A stretch of DNA of 64,000 nucleotides from Blasia pusilla. Lineage: Eukaryota > Marchantiophyta > Marchantiopsida > Blasiales. Positions within the stretch are counted from its first letter, which is position 1. The number at the start of each line of letters is the position of its first letter. The position numbers and the translations under genes are program-made. Below the pieces are notes generated by a model. That model worked only from the letters and a program-made list of their open reading frames with translations. It had not been told where the DNA came from and made no database searches. Shown in pieces: positions 45,601 through 58,623 of the stretch. The stretch covers positions 7,006,001 through 7,070,000 of the forward strand of contig CM114275.1 in NCBI GenBank assembly GCA_050084515.1. Reading direction: 5' to 3'.

Positions 45601-46255
45601 CACATAAAAATTTTTGAAGGCTTCCTCGTTGTAGTGCATATTACTATGACTAAGTTTGTTGATGTGGATTTGTGCGCAAAAGCAAGCTACACAAGGGATT
45701 GACCAGGAGTAGATGGATAAGTCATTTCCAATCTTTTGAGAAAATCCTCGACGACCTTTGTAAGAATCAACCATTAGTGAGACTACTGGAAGCAAAGTTG
45801 TGGTGGGGACAAGAAATTCTTCAACTACTCTTCTACTTGTAGGGTCGGATTGAGATTCCTAGAATGACAATAACATTGGCCAAAAGTTTTGGCACGTATC
45901 GAATGAGATAGAACACGTTGTCTCGTTTGTTCTTGAATGTACATGTCTAGCATTATCACACTTCAAGTTGGGAGTGCAGTGTCCCCGCCGAGTTAGAGCA
46001 ATGGATGGTGAACGGCCATCACAGGAAAATTGTGGAGCTTCACAGTGGAATGAAAGGAGCAAGAAAAAGATGAAATTGGCGTCGACTTGAAAGGATCCTC
46101 GATGCACCGCACCATGGTTGCATCCAACATCCTCCTAGATATAGAAGGGAGTAAGATATGCAGGAAGCCCGAAGACAAATGATGAGAAAGGCGGGGTGGT
46201 CCGTGGGGCGCGAAGTGAACCAAGCATGGTGCATGGAGGCCCCTATAGATATGAA

Positions 46256-46257
<2 letters not shown>

Positions 46258-46302
<45 letters not shown>
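46258..46302 (+). repeat. (CT)n microsatellite followed by CAACCT repeats
   Basis: About 21 uninterrupted CT units, then three to four CAACCT units. Confidence 0.97.
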
Positions 46303-46307
<5 letters not shown>

Positions 46308-46741
46308 TCAACCTCAACCTCAAGCTGACCCTGAATCGACCCACACTCTGTTTCGGTGATTGCAGGAGTAGTAATGAGGACTCGCAATTTCTATTTGCAT
46401 GAGTTTTCGCATGAATTTGCAGTGGAGGTCACAGACGAATGAGTGGACCGAGGTTGCATCGATGGGAATCCCCATGGCTTATTGTAAGACGGGGTTATTG
46501 AACAACATGTTGTATGTCGTAGGTGGAGTCAATAGTGGGCATGGAGGATTGACTCTATTTCAATCCGCCAAAGTGTAAGCCGGAAACGAACTCCTCAAGT
46601 GCAATTCTGAACAAGCCTTTCTCTCGAGCACATGCTCTTGACTACAATGTGAGGAAAACACAAGCGAAAGGGCCAGACTTTCAGTGGACGCAAGCAGATC
46701 TAAGCTCTTGGTCTAGTGTCCTTAGAATCGTTCGGAAGCAC

Positions 46742-46796
46742 GCGCTTCTTAGTGTCCCTTGCGCCTAGTGTAGGTACAAGAGACGCTAAGAAGCGC
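46742..46796. repeat. 19-bp inverted repeat with two mismatches
   Basis: Arms 46742-46760 and 46778-46796 pair at 17 of 19 positions with a 17-base loop. Confidence 0.8.
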
Positions 46797-48532
46797 ACCT
46801 ATTTGGGCAGGTGGAAGGAAGATCTTTCGTCTTAGATTCAGACACGAACATGAAAATCCCACCGCCTACGATCCCGTGCAATTTTTTGCTTAAGCTACAT
46901 AGCGGAGCTAGTCTGTCACTAACTCCGAACTCAAAGGTTGCTAAAGAAGACCGGAAGCTATTGTATCCCTTATTCATCACATGCACTTGAGACGTTTACA
47001 TTGCTTAGGAGGAAGAACACGGACGACTTAGCTCAATTTTCCTAACAAGCTAGTAATCGCCATGAAACAATCACCTTCCACAGCTCAAAGTTTCCTCAGG
47101 CCCTTCCACAACTCGAACTTTCCCTCGGCCTTGAGCTCCAACTTCACCTCCACCTACAGATGCAACTCCCTTGACACCAACTTCATGACAACTTTGGCTA
47201 TGGAGGCTCTAGTTATACCAGAGTAACTATCGTAACCATCACACACTTGTGTGGATACAATAACCCCTACCTCCTCCCAGTGACACATGGTCCCGTGCCT
47301 TCTCACAACCAATCCTATACGAACACTTGTCCAGAATCCTATCAAGCAAAAATTGAAAGAATTTCAGTTTTAAGTAGCAAATTTGATTCGAAGGGAAACA
47401 ATAGTATGGCACCTTTAGGTAGCAGATTTTATTTGGAGGGGACAAATAATCTTGGGTCCGTTACATCGAAACATTAGTACTTGATGGCTTCACTTCTTTT
47501 AGAAAGACTCTTATACAAAAAAATTCCCTTTCTGCATTTAGTAAACCCACCCCCCCCATGTTACAATAATAGTATAGATAGACATTAAAACTAATGTGGC
47601 GGCCCAAAGTGGTATGGGGTGTTATTACATAAAAACGATAATATGAAAATGTAAGTGTACACGTAGATAAAAAAAAAAGGCTCACAATATAAAAAATTAA
47701 AAAATTGTACTACAAGGATATTAACGTCTTATTTTGTGTATAGCAATCTTCAATACCATAAAGAAGAATAGATAAGATCTAATTTTGTGTATAAAAATAA
47801 TCTTCAATATTAACCGAGGTCAATACAAACCACAAAGAAGAGAGACCATAATTCAGAAACCAAATTTGTGTATAAATTCAATACAAATAAGGAGAGAATA
47901 CGTAGGCATTCAATACAAACCATCGTGGAGACATTATGTGGGCAATAAAAACCGAGAGACAAAATAATACAATAGTGTGAACGATACAAAGTTAAATATA
48001 CTATACTAATCAATGAACATACTATACTAATCCGATGGGAACCAAATATAATGCTAATTGTTAGGTCATCTTTCTTAACATAATGACATTAATGCATGTA
48101 TATCTTAGACAACCATTTGGGTTAAGCATTTAGCATTTACATACAAAGGATGCTACAATACAAAGGTAAAAAATACAAAATTTTATAATGATAGGCACGA
48201 AACCATAAAACGAGTGTTCTAATGAAGACTATGGCTTAAATGTGTGACAGACCATCGATGAAGTAAGTAATAACGACGGCCACAAAGAGACTTCAATATG
48301 AACCCGCGTAGCATGTACATAGCGTTGGCAAGTAACCGGAAAGCCTAATCCTAGAGACATTTCCTCACTTCTATTGGTTCGCGTCACTTTAGGGATTCGT
48401 TGGAGCAGCCTAGTGTCTCTGCACAAAATATGTAGTTCTACACGTATCTCCAAGGGGACCCGTAACTTGAGGCCTTTAAGCTGGGGCTGTAATGAAAACT
48501 TATTATAAAAGATTTAATGTAAGAGATGTCCA

Positions 48533-48876
48533 ATTATTATTATTGGAGAGTGCCTTCTTGATTTGCAAACATCTCTTTGCTTAACATATGGCAACTGGGC
48601 AACAAGAAAATGTTTCTCCCTCTATGGGCAGCAATAAAAAGATTTTGTATGCAATATGATTAGTCCCTTCACTCTCGTGCATGGCACGGGCTGCCCATTA
48701 GTGGTTTACTAGTGTAGAACTATACAAGGGAGTGAAAGACAAACCATCTTGCACACAAATTCACAACTTTTTTCTTGCTACCCGCAATATGGGAAATATT
48801 TTCTTGTTGTCTAGATGCCACATGTCCAACAAACATGTGTTTGCAAATCAAGAAGGCACTTTCCAATAATAATAAA
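48533..48876. mobile_element. Head-to-head fold-back element of the 'TTATTATTGG' family
   Basis: The left arm (ATTATTATTATTGGAGAGTGCC onward) and the reverse complement of the right end (ATTATTATTGGAAAGTGCC onward) share the same words in order: TTCTTGATTTGCAAACA, a TGGCA site, CAACAAGAAAAT, TTTC(T/C)CC. So the unit is one long inverted repeat with its centre near 48.70 kb. Arms have diverged in the middle. Single arms occur at 0.67 and 20.9 kb. It is non-coding, resembling a fold-back or MITE-like insertion. Flanking TTATTA sequence prevents a clear target-site call. Confidence 0.6.
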
Positions 48877-49549
48877 TATTTTAAAAACTTTTGACTATCT
48901 ATATACTAAAAAAAAATCCTATCTCTTGCCTATGTGCTAGATTTGAAGACTCGTGTGTTAATAACATGAAGTTTCAATGGTTTCAATTTGTATGAAATCT
49001 ATTAGATGAGTAGAATAGGAAAAAAATTGGTTTACCGTACACCCTAAATATGCTATCATTTTAAAACATGGAACTTCATTAGAGAGGCCTCTCTCTAGTG
49101 CATTATGCTAAAGCTACTCTAATGATTGAATAATATATTATGGAACAAAATTTGGTTTGTTAGTTTAGGGTTCCTTGATTTAATAGATGGACATTTTATA
49201 TTGAATTGTTGCATATGTGGTAAGAAGTAGATATTCACACATTCTATGATATTAAAAAGTTGGTCTTTTAAGGAAAAAGCTATATTTTAATTTTTTGAAA
49301 AGGAGTATTTTTTTAGCTCCTCAACATATTTTTTTTTCACTAGCACGTAATTTGTACTATGAACATGGTGCTAGAATTCTATTTTGTGTTATACTTCAAG
49401 AACATAAAGAAAATCATATCTTATTGGCTAATTCTCATATGATATATATATATTCAATTTCACGATTCTTTGAGAAACTCACAAACAATGCTCTTCGTTT
49501 TAAGGTTTGAACTTTAAATCTTCATTACCATTATAGACACCTTCTTGAT

Positions 49550-52110
49550 TTATCCATCATTATCCTTGGTTTTTATATATATATATATATAGTAATTTGG
49601 ACATTTCATTCCAACTATATCCTTGTAATTCTTAAATATTTGAAATACTTCTGATTTTCCTTTCAAGAAATATATCCATGTCCTTACCGAGAAATCATCA
49701 ATGTAGGATATTATATATTCACTAAAACTCAAACTATTTTGAGATATTATCTAGGCATATGTATGTACAAACTCTAGTATATACATAAGTATAGAATATA
49801 TTATATACACACGTCTATCTTTGTTTGAAAATGGATGCCTCTCTTGCTTTCCGAATTCGCATGCATGATAAACTACTTACTAAGTACTAGAGGAAATGAA
49901 AGATCTAATTACCATGCGATATGTTACGACCCTCCTAACCAAATACTCGCCAACTCATAACATCATAACTCTAGTGGGCTCACATTAGAATGGAAGCGCG
50001 TTAGAGTCCCACAAATGAGATATTAATTACAGAAGCAAGACAAAAGTCTTGGTGGGTATGTCGAAGGATGGGGTGTCATGATCTGGTAGAACAAGACCAA
50101 ATATCGGCGGGATTTGAGAAGAATTCAGATCCCACAAGAATTAGGCGCCAAGGAAATTACAATTTGGCGTGGAACTTGACTAAGCGTTTGGGGGTTCTCT
50201 GTGTTTGAGATCATAATAGCTAGACCCAAGATATGTTTGGGATTAATAAGATGGCATTGGAAAGATTGTGAGAAGATAATTCCACCAGCCTAAAAATCTA
50301 GAAAAATGCTTTAGCAAAGATCTAGAGACCATCTCTAATTATCGAAATGATAGTTAGGTTGAGGGCCACAAGGAGTGGCCTAAGAGGACTTTCCTAAAAA
50401 TAAGGAGGGGTGGAGGATTCTAGAACTCTATATAAGGGGGACGGTCTCCAAAGGTGTTTAGAACCAGAAACCTACATTGGAAACCATGGGGGTGAACCAA
50501 GGGCACAAGATGAATTGAGAGATTGGTTTTGAGGTTTTGACACAAAGCCAAATCTAGGTAGGTCAGTTATGGACACAAACCTTGGACCTTGACCCGTAAC
50601 TCATATATTGAGTCTCGGTTGTAGACTTGTTCAAGGTCCATTAGGCAATTGGGACCATCAGATGCGCTAGCGTCATTTTAGGTTCCTAGAATATTAACGA
50701 CATCTATACCAAATCTTGAATGACTTGCCTATGTTGGGGAATGAGGGATTAGGTCGGTATTTGACTCCATATAGATCACGTGAGCTTGAAGGGTGGCGCG
50801 AATCAAGACTCGGGAGACGCAAGGTTGGTTGATCTAAACTATAGCTAGTGTGAGTATGTTTGGGTGCAAATAAGTAAGGAGAGCATGATCTAGTGAATGT
50901 AAGCTTCCACGACATACAAGACTAGCGCTCAAGGGAATAGACGCAAAAACTAGAGTTTATTAAACTAATAATCTCTTAATAGCTAATGTGTCATGTCCTC
51001 TTATGTTTTGTCTCCAAACCTTCTACCCTTAGAACCCTTTGTGAATATATTGTTGCTCTACAACACGTCGAGCAACACATACGATAATATCTAATATAAT
51101 TTGAATATCCTATCATATCCACTTTCCTTTATTATTATCTAGTGGGTTGTTAGATTTTTTTTTAAAAACATTTTTTTGAACTTGATCTTGTAATTCTATT
51201 ATACCATTTTTCCAATGAAGATAAGATTTCTTGAAAGAGTAGATACATAGAGAACATCTCCCAAAGTACTTATGTTAGAGGATGGAAGGGTAACAAAAAT
51301 TCTACCCATATGAATAACTCAATATTATGTATCATCTCTCGTCATAACAATTGTTGGAGTGGTCATTGAATCTTCAATGGTTCCATATCGATGAATCATT
51401 CTTTGCCAATGGCACTTGGACTCTCTAACTCTATGATGTTTCCCATGATGTGGCTCTTGGTCACCACTTGCTCGTCACTCTAATATAATTCTAATGTGGA
51501 TGAACTCCATATCTAATATGGATCAAGCTTCTTTGGCATATTAATCGTATTTTCACAAGAGTAACAAGATCTAAATGATCGATAGCCTTGATTGTGAGCA
51601 TTTCCTCTACCTCTTAAGTTTTATCTTCCTCTTCCAAAGTTCCTTAATTAAGAGATTGGCGAGGTTTTTGTTATTGTTGCTAACCTTAGTTGCCATGGTT
51701 TTATTGGCCCCGATCTTGGGATCAACAAATCTTCCATCATTCTTTTAGTTCCCACAAACAAGATTTCTGCCTTTTCCTCTTTCTACATAATATGCATGTT
51801 CTTGTGAACTACTTGAAAAAAACACTTGATCCTAATTGCAACGTATCTTTGCTTAAAAATAGAATCAATTCGTGAAATATTAGGAATATGGATGTTTTAA
51901 AGGCTTATAGTCTTTTCTTAATCCTTAGAGTGCAAGCCTTCAAGTGAAACTTTATAACTTTAATAAATGATTCAAATACTTTAGCTAGTGCATCCCACGC
52001 TTCCTTAGGTATCTCTACGTCTTGAATGTGACATATCAAAGATGAATCGATGGTAATAAGATTATATGACTTGCCTTCTTATTCCACATTTTGACCTCTA
52101 GGTTGGTGGA
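49550..52110 (-). pseudogene. Ty1/copia remnant (gag, pre-integrase, integrase start)
   Basis: Minus-strand pieces in correct copia order: a Gag segment QDVEIPKEAWDALAKVFESF (about 52035-51975), a pre-integrase strand LGDVLYVSTLSRNLIFIGKM (about 51270-51210), and the integrase start YIISYIDDFSVRTWIYFLKG followed by KSEVFQIFKNYKDIVG (49720-49610), with the catalytic Asp in IDDFS. Everything is broken by stops. An LTR-like segment of another repeat (50690-50950) lies between them, probably a nested insertion. No RT is seen. Confidence 0.6.
50690..50950 (+). repeat. LTR-like repeat, plus-oriented partner
   Basis: Matches the reverse complement of about 53870-54125 over some 250 bases, sharing TCTTGAATGACTTGC, TGTTGGGGAATGAGGGA, GGTTGGTTG, GTGAGTATGTTT and CAAGGGAATAGACGC-like words with many substitutions. 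Confidence 0.6.
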
Positions 52111-52574
52111 GTTCTAATGAGCTTGGGTTTGTCACACATGATGGGATCCCAAATTTTGAGACTCATTAAGAAGCTCTTGAACTTGAAGTTCATTGTGGAA
52201 TTGTTGTGGTCCAATTTCTCTTTTAGATATACTCTGATTCAGACTTTGCAAAATTTTGTTTTAAACACCAATTTCTATCTTTTTAAACTATAATTTTTCT
52301 CTCTATCTCTCAATCATAAATAATAAATCTTTGAACCACTGCTTAATAATTTCTATTGCGTTACCATTGGATCAATTTTTTTAAAATTTTAAAGAAAAAA
52401 TTATTTCCAAAGTTGAGTTTTTCTATAAAGGAAATGACGTTAAAATATCTTTATGTTATCTATTTTTTTGCCTAAAACTAGAAACTCAACATTTGTTCAC
52501 AAATATGAAATGAGCCAAATTAAATAATTCCAATGGAATATGGTTTTTCCCATAGTAAATCAAACCTCGTGATC

Positions 52575-53260
52575 TTATGCTTTTGAGATAGTCTTGGCCT
52601 CTAAAAAGCATTTTTGCCTCAACGAATTAAATTCTTCTCCTTGAGAATCTTCTCTCGTTCTCCTTACATATCTCCTATTGACAAAGGATTCTTCACATCC
52701 CTTAACTATGTGCCCACACTCGCCCCAATTATCACAAGTCGCCTGAGCGCCCATAGGCTTTGGGTGTGGAGCTCCTTTCAACTTCATGTAGAAATCCACT
52801 CGCTTAGTTGCTAGGTTAAGGGGCTCTCCATTGTCTCAATCACCCCCTTTCTAGGCCCTTTTGAATATCCCCTTGTTCTTTTGAAACTTTGAATAACTTT
52901 TTTGCTCAAAGGATCTTAAGACTTGAACCTCATCCAATACCTTATCGTCCCTAATCCAGTCTACTAGTTTTAAGAGTTCATGATTAGTGTAGGTCTACGG
53001 TAACTCGAGGATGCAAAAGAGGGCCTTTTTGGCACTGGACTAGAATTAATAATAAGATTATCTTCTTAGCAAACTCATCAATCTTTGATATTGTGTTAAA
53101 CTTTGTGTTAAACTCGCGTACACAAGCACTTAGGGATCTTAACTGCCTCAAACGCACAAACTCCATACCATCTCAAAACCCTTGGTACTTTGGAGTGAAT
53201 TCATGTCTGATCAAAACTTTGAACTCCTCTCAACTTAAAAAGGACACAATTCCTAAATAT
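52575..53260 (-). pseudogene. Ty3-type Gag remnant
   Basis: On the minus strand MEFVRLRQLRSLSACVREFN (53166-53107) is the retrotransposon Gag helix, and about 450 bases further CDNWGECGHIVKGC (about 52735) is a CX2CX4HX4C zinc knuckle whose second Cys is Trp. No protease or RT follows, because copia sequence begins. The minus-oriented LTR-like repeat at 53870-54125 lies upstream, as its 5' LTR should. Confidence 0.55.
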
Positions 53261-53869
53261 TCCCCATAATAGGCTATCCATCGTTGGACCAAATTTTAAA
53301 ATTTTTGATAACTATAATAACCTTATCTTCCTCCTCTTCATTTTTTTGCTTCAAAATAAACTTCAAGTTCGTTAAGGAACTTCTTGACCTTACGTGAACA
53401 TCCCATTGAATTTCTTACATGGGAAAATTTTTCTTACAAAGTTTCTTATAAGAGACGGATGCTTGATCTATCTATTATCGAAAAATCCAATAACACTGTT
53501 GGATCATTTATTCCAATATGATCTTCATAAGGTCCATCATTTGAAAATATAGTGCTAGATCATTTCAATACGGAAATGAAGGCTCCAATGAAGGATTCGG
53601 ATCAAAGACATTCTCATGCCTAAAACTTGTTCGTGTGTTGGGGATCATACTCTCCTTCTCTCACTTTTGGTCAAGTAACGATTTCTCTCTTGGTTTTAGG
53701 GACTTGTCTCACCATTTTGGTGAAGATCCACAAATTGTTATTACCTGTCTGTTAAAAGTCCTTTCCTTCTCTCTTTTGTCCCTCTCAAGCACCTAGTACT
53801 TAACTCCAACCATATGTTCTTCCAAGCGTCTAATTACCACCTATGACCACAACAAAGGATTTTATTTGA

Positions 53870-54125
53870 TATTAGGTGTCATGCTCTTACTCCCTTGATC
53901 GCCGATCTTGTTTGTTATAGAAACTTGCATTTACTAGGTCGCACTCTCCTTACCGATATGCACATAAACACACTCATATTAGCCATGGTTTGGGCCAACC
54001 AATCTTATATCTCTTAAGTCTAAATCTTAGATTATCCGTCAAGCTAAACATATTTAGATGGGATCAAGTATAGTCCTAGTCCCTCACTCCCCAACACACG
54101 CAAGTCATTCAAGACTCAAGATAAA
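53870..54125 (-). repeat. LTR-like repeat, minus-oriented partner
   Basis: Reverse-complement relative of 50690-50950. Position upstream of the minus-strand Gag remnant suits a 5' LTR. No primer-binding site was confirmed. Confidence 0.55.
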
Positions 54126-55500
54126 TTGCCTTGATTATCATAGATCTTGTAGCTGCGGTAGTCGTCGATCCCACCCTTATCCATAATTGACGCACATCCT
54201 CTATTCTCCTTAAGAATAGGTTATGTTGGAGTTGTTCTCTTGAGAGGGGTAATCCACTCTCAAGGAAAAAGTAACAAGTCCAAATAAATTATCCTTAGAA
54301 TGACATAGGGAATTGTTTTAAGACACCAAGTCTTCCAAATAATCATCTCCACACATATCAGAGCTTCAAAACTCTCGAATAATAGATCATGACCAAATCA
54401 TTCTCCCAAGAGGGGTAATCTGTTCACATTGAAAGAGCAAACAAGCCCAATGCCATCCATTCAAGAGTGACAATAAAAACTCGAGAAAATAAAATTGAAG
54501 GTGGTAAATCCTTGAAGGTCCCTACTCTTTATATACTCACAAGGGATTCATAATTGCACAAAATCAAGCTAATCTTATCTTGTGCCACATGGCTTCCTCT
54601 CAAGGCTTAGCCAATCCCATTTTGACACAAGTAGATTTTTTTTTACCTCCTAAAATATTATCATAAACCCTTTTCATATCCTCCAAACTACTCTTACCTT
54701 GACTTCTTTATCAAGCAAGACTACTTTAGCTGTATTTTCATCAATACACAAACTTGCTATTTTACTTTTATATTTATGATGTCTCATTTGTTACCTCTTT
54801 TCCTAAAATTGGACTTGCACAAATGAGGCACCATAAAAAGTTTTAAACATAAAATTTTCTTTTTGTAAGTTAATTTACTTAATACCTATAAAACTTTTAT
54901 TATAAAACTAATAAGAGTGGAATAGAGATCGTTGATTATTTTACTTCATAACAACAGAGCCTCACAAATGTGTGCAGCTCTATCTGCCTCTATTTCAACT
55001 TCAATTTTTCTATTTTTAGTCCTTTTTAATTTCGTGGGGATGAGGAAGGGAAGATAGGATACACACATCAAAGAGCCCTTCACACATAGAGTAGCGAGCA
55101 CTTCACACTTAGTAGAGAGCATTTTATATAGTCATATCATATTAAGGGGTTTTGGTATCTTATTCTTTTTTCTCTACTTATTTTATTTGGAACAACAAGG
55201 AGAACATATATACTCTAGTAGGTGGAAAATAAAGAGATTTTCATTGAGACTATTTTAATTATCATTATGAATATTTTTGAGTTATTTTGTGCATGGTTTT
55301 TAGAAGGCGGAATTTTTTGTGAAAGTGAGACCATTAATTTTATGATGGAGACCATAGAAGATTACGAAGTTAATACTCAAAGTTTATTCATATTCTACTT
55401 CATGATTGAAAAGTGGCATTGAAGTCAATCAAATGAAGGAAGAGAGTTTTGGGCAATACCAAGAAAATTCACTTGATAGAAGGTCATTCATAAAGAGGTT
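54126..55500. other. Gene-free, AT-rich stretch before the Harbinger transposase
   Basis: Short direct repeats (CAAGAGGGGTAATC-like at 54250 and 54410) occur. A frame at 55222-55422 might be the N terminus of the transposase gene but has no motif. No terminal inverted repeat was recognised. Confidence 0.35.
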
Positions 55501-55529
55501 TAAACTTATAATGACGATTTTCTTTACAC

Positions 55530-56597
55530 TAATATGAGAAGTTGATATAGAATGTCTTATGAAAATTTCCAGAAATTAGTAGATGTGATTAAACCAGTCA
55601 TGCCACCTACGCCAACGTGGGAGAGAGCATGAAAAGAGTTGAGATAGCAAAATGTGTTGCGATAGTTATCTATAAATTTGCCCACAATCCACTACTCTCA
55701 ATCTTGAGTGATTTGTATGGGATTGGAAAATTGAAAATTTTCAAATATCCTTCCATTATCATTGACATTCTAACGAGTAGACATAAATTGTATGCCAAAT
55801 ATGTTAGATGGCCAACAATTGATGAAATGATTGAACAAATGCGCAAATATAAGCGTATTTGTGGAGTTTCACAAATCATAGGAGCTATAGATGGGTCTCA
55901 CATAAAACTTAAACTCAAACCTAATGTGAAATATTTCCCTTAGCACTATAGGAATTGTCATTCTAATTATTTGGTGCTTCTCCAAGGTATATCTGATGTT
56001 AATCTATCATTTTGGGACTTATGTTGTACTAAGCCCGAATTTATTCATAATGTTGCATATTTAAGGCAATTCATAATGTTTCAATTTATTGAAGAGAAAC
56101 GTATCCTTTCTCAACCAGAAATCATATTGCCGCTTGATGATGAAGAGGTTTAAGTCATTCTATGCATATTACTTGGGGATATTGCCTATCCCCTACGACA
56201 ATGGCTATTGAAGCGTTTCCATCAACACCTACATCAAGGCAATCTATTGGAAAATATATTTGATACATATATATCAAAGGCAAGAGTGACAATAGAAACT
56301 GCTTTTGGTCATACGAAAGGAAGATGGACAATTCTACGCGCTTCTCCAATATCTCTAGAAAGGGTTTCTAAAGTAGCACTTGCATGTGGAGTTTTGCATA
56401 ATTTTTTTATCCTACATGCAGAGCCCTTACTGCAAGACATCAATCCACTAGATGAGAGGATGAATGGTGGAAGTATCCAATCACAACCTGAAAGTATAAC
56501 TGAGAGGAGAAGAATAATTATATGTGAACTAGTGCGAGCAACATTGTTTAAAAAGTTTTGTGACACACATGCTTACTTGAGTGATGATAGAACTTGA
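55530..56597 (+). pseudogene. PIF/Harbinger transposase
   Basis: Starts with YRMSYENFQKLVDVIKP (about 55549-55600). After a frameshift near 55612 it continues in one frame: MKRVEIAKCVAIVIYKFAHN, then SQIIGAIDGSHIKLK (first Asp), LLGDIAYPL (second Asp) and VTIETAFGHTKGRW (Glu), the DDE_Tnp_4 catalytic triad, ending FKKFCDTHAYLSDDRT at the TGA near 56597. In-frame stops are TAG at 55941 and TAA at 56151. It would excise the element and insert at TWA targets with the Myb-like partner encoded convergently at 56675-57562. Terminal inverted repeats were not resolved. Confidence 0.85.
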
Positions 56598-56674
56598 GAT
56601 AGATCATACATACTTATTTTTTAGAAGAAAACATTGTTGATGTTTGTCCACCTTGTTTTTCTCTCTCCAACTAA

Positions 56675-57562
56675 TTAAAGCTCCATACAACAAAGTTCGA
56701 ACATTTGAGACGCTAGCTCCAATTTTTTATCTTCTTGTTGAGTTTTCTTCTCACTTATCTTCTTCAAAACTTGAATAAAGGCATTCATTGATTGTGTAAT
56801 ATTCTCATTGGTATCTCTCGAGTTTCTTCTTTTGTTTGGTGGTCCAACAATATCCGATCGGGAATATGCTTTTCTTCTTGGACTTTTTTCGGTAGGTACA
56901 ACTTCACTTGAATTTATATTGGATGTGTAGGTTCAAGATATATCTATTGTTGGTTCACATAATGGTGTATCTATGGATGGAGGAATAGGTGGATTGCTCA
57001 ATTGATCCACAAATTTCTCGCCCTCATTGGATATAATATGAATAAATGACGGTTAAGATGTAGTATGGATGAGGTCTTTTTCACTCAAATCAACAAAAAT
57101 GTCCATACCGACGGATTCTTGGATGTTAGTACCATCATCATATGCATCTGATATTCTTCACTCCTTTGGTGATGGACCTCTAAACTTATGTATTTAAACA
57201 TAATATTCCCACTCACTTTGTTCAACACCCGTTAGACATTGTTTCATTTTTTCACTCTTATACTTCTTTACTAACCCATCTAATTTGTTTCTTAGCATTT
57301 GTGACTCATATGATATGGTCACTTGAGATCTTTCTTTCATGTGATTTGCAAGCAATCGTCGTTGATCTTGGCTCACATTGCCTTGATTATAATGATGGAA
57401 GTAACACTTGTTATATAAATCAAGAAATATTCTCTGATTTTCTTTACTCCATTCTACTTTTGGTTTTTTAAGAGAAGACAGACTTGAAATCAAGATAACA
57501 CAATTCATAGTGATAAGCATCATCATATAAGAAACCCTCCAACAATGCATATTAGGCAACAT
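56675..57562 (-). pseudogene. Myb/SANT-like Harbinger ORF1 protein
   Basis: From the ATG at 57562 the minus strand gives a trihelix/Myb-like DNA-binding domain: VEWSKENQRIFLDLYNKC, NQGNVSQDQRRLLANHMKE, MLRNKLDGLVKKYKSEK, GVEQSEWEY. After a stop near 57190 the frame continues as an acidic, then basic region (MDIFVDLSEKDLIHTTS, SPRRKAYSRSDIVGPPNKRR) and ends with a coiled-coil-like tail (AFIQVLKKISEKKTQQEDKK) at TAA 56677-56675. PIF/Harbinger elements encode this second protein to bring the transposase to the ends. Convergent arrangement with the transposase is normal. At least two stops make it a pseudogene. Confidence 0.75.
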
Positions 57563-58623
57563 GAAGCAATGGAATTGTATCGAAAACCATATTAGGAAAT
57601 TATTTCTTGGTCTTGGTTGAGGTCATAAATCTTTGTGAGTTGGATACCACAATGTTTGCTAATACGTTGGTAGTTCTCTCTAGGTAGGCAAATCTTTCTT
57701 GTACCTTCAAAATACAAAAACAATTCAATACAAGGCAAATCCTCATTGAATGGTACAAATGACTCCACACATAAAGGAATGATATTTTAATGTACATTGC
57801 AAATATATTTCCAAAAAATAAAATAATAGGTTTCAAGATCTTCTCAGTGTGGTCATTTTGACTCTAAGAAGAAGGTGTGAAAATTTGTAATGGAAAAATA
57901 TGACTATTCTAATATAGTATACTCTCGCATTTATCATATTATGGAACTCATCTTCAAGAAAAGAGCTCTCTAGAAAGGCAGATTGTCATAAATGGGAAAT
58001 GTACAATCCAGTGCCCGTTCAACCTAAATACTCATGCCATTCTCTTTGTAGGGTCAAAACGGAGGAGACAATAATAAAGAGGAGAAAACGGAGCCCGCTG
58101 TTCCGACCGGGCCCCATGTTTGTTACGGCTCCATTTGTGCGAAGCTAAAACGGAATACAAATATCCGGGCTTCCAAATGGAGGCATTTCACCTCCATTTG
58201 AATCGGGTGATATGTATATATATCAACTCCATTGTGAGTCTTATAATGACCTTGTATAGTCGTGATGATTCTAATTTAAACCTCATATTTAGAAATTATA
58301 ATGTATTTCAAGGCATGATAATAACTTTATGTTATTATGTTCTTAACAAGATAGTCAATAGTCAATCTCCAAATTTTGACTTTGGTGGGTCACACCAAGG
58401 TCTCTACGCCTTTGATCAATAATCTTGACTTGCTTCACGAGTCCCCCATATTAAGGGTATTGTAGACTTACCTATTTGAGATGATGCTTAACCAAGGGCT
58501 AGCACATGGTTGGAGGCGAGACCCATCTCATTCACATTTTGTAGCATATCTATATCATTTGTCATATCGATGAAGATGCGACTTGGTCTCCCTTAGCCCC
58601 TCTAACCTAGACTTACCCATTGC

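Larger units (their letters stand above)
45600..48530. other. Gene-free stretch
   Basis: Apart from the CT microsatellite, one inverted repeat and a possible Helitron body, I see no genes. Frames are short and without motifs. Confidence 0.4.

Noticed and set aside
58080-58210. Harbinger terminal inverted repeat (GGGCCCCATGTTTG-like sequence)
   Set aside because: Resembles known ends in composition, but no complementary partner or TWA duplication was found left of 55.5 kb.
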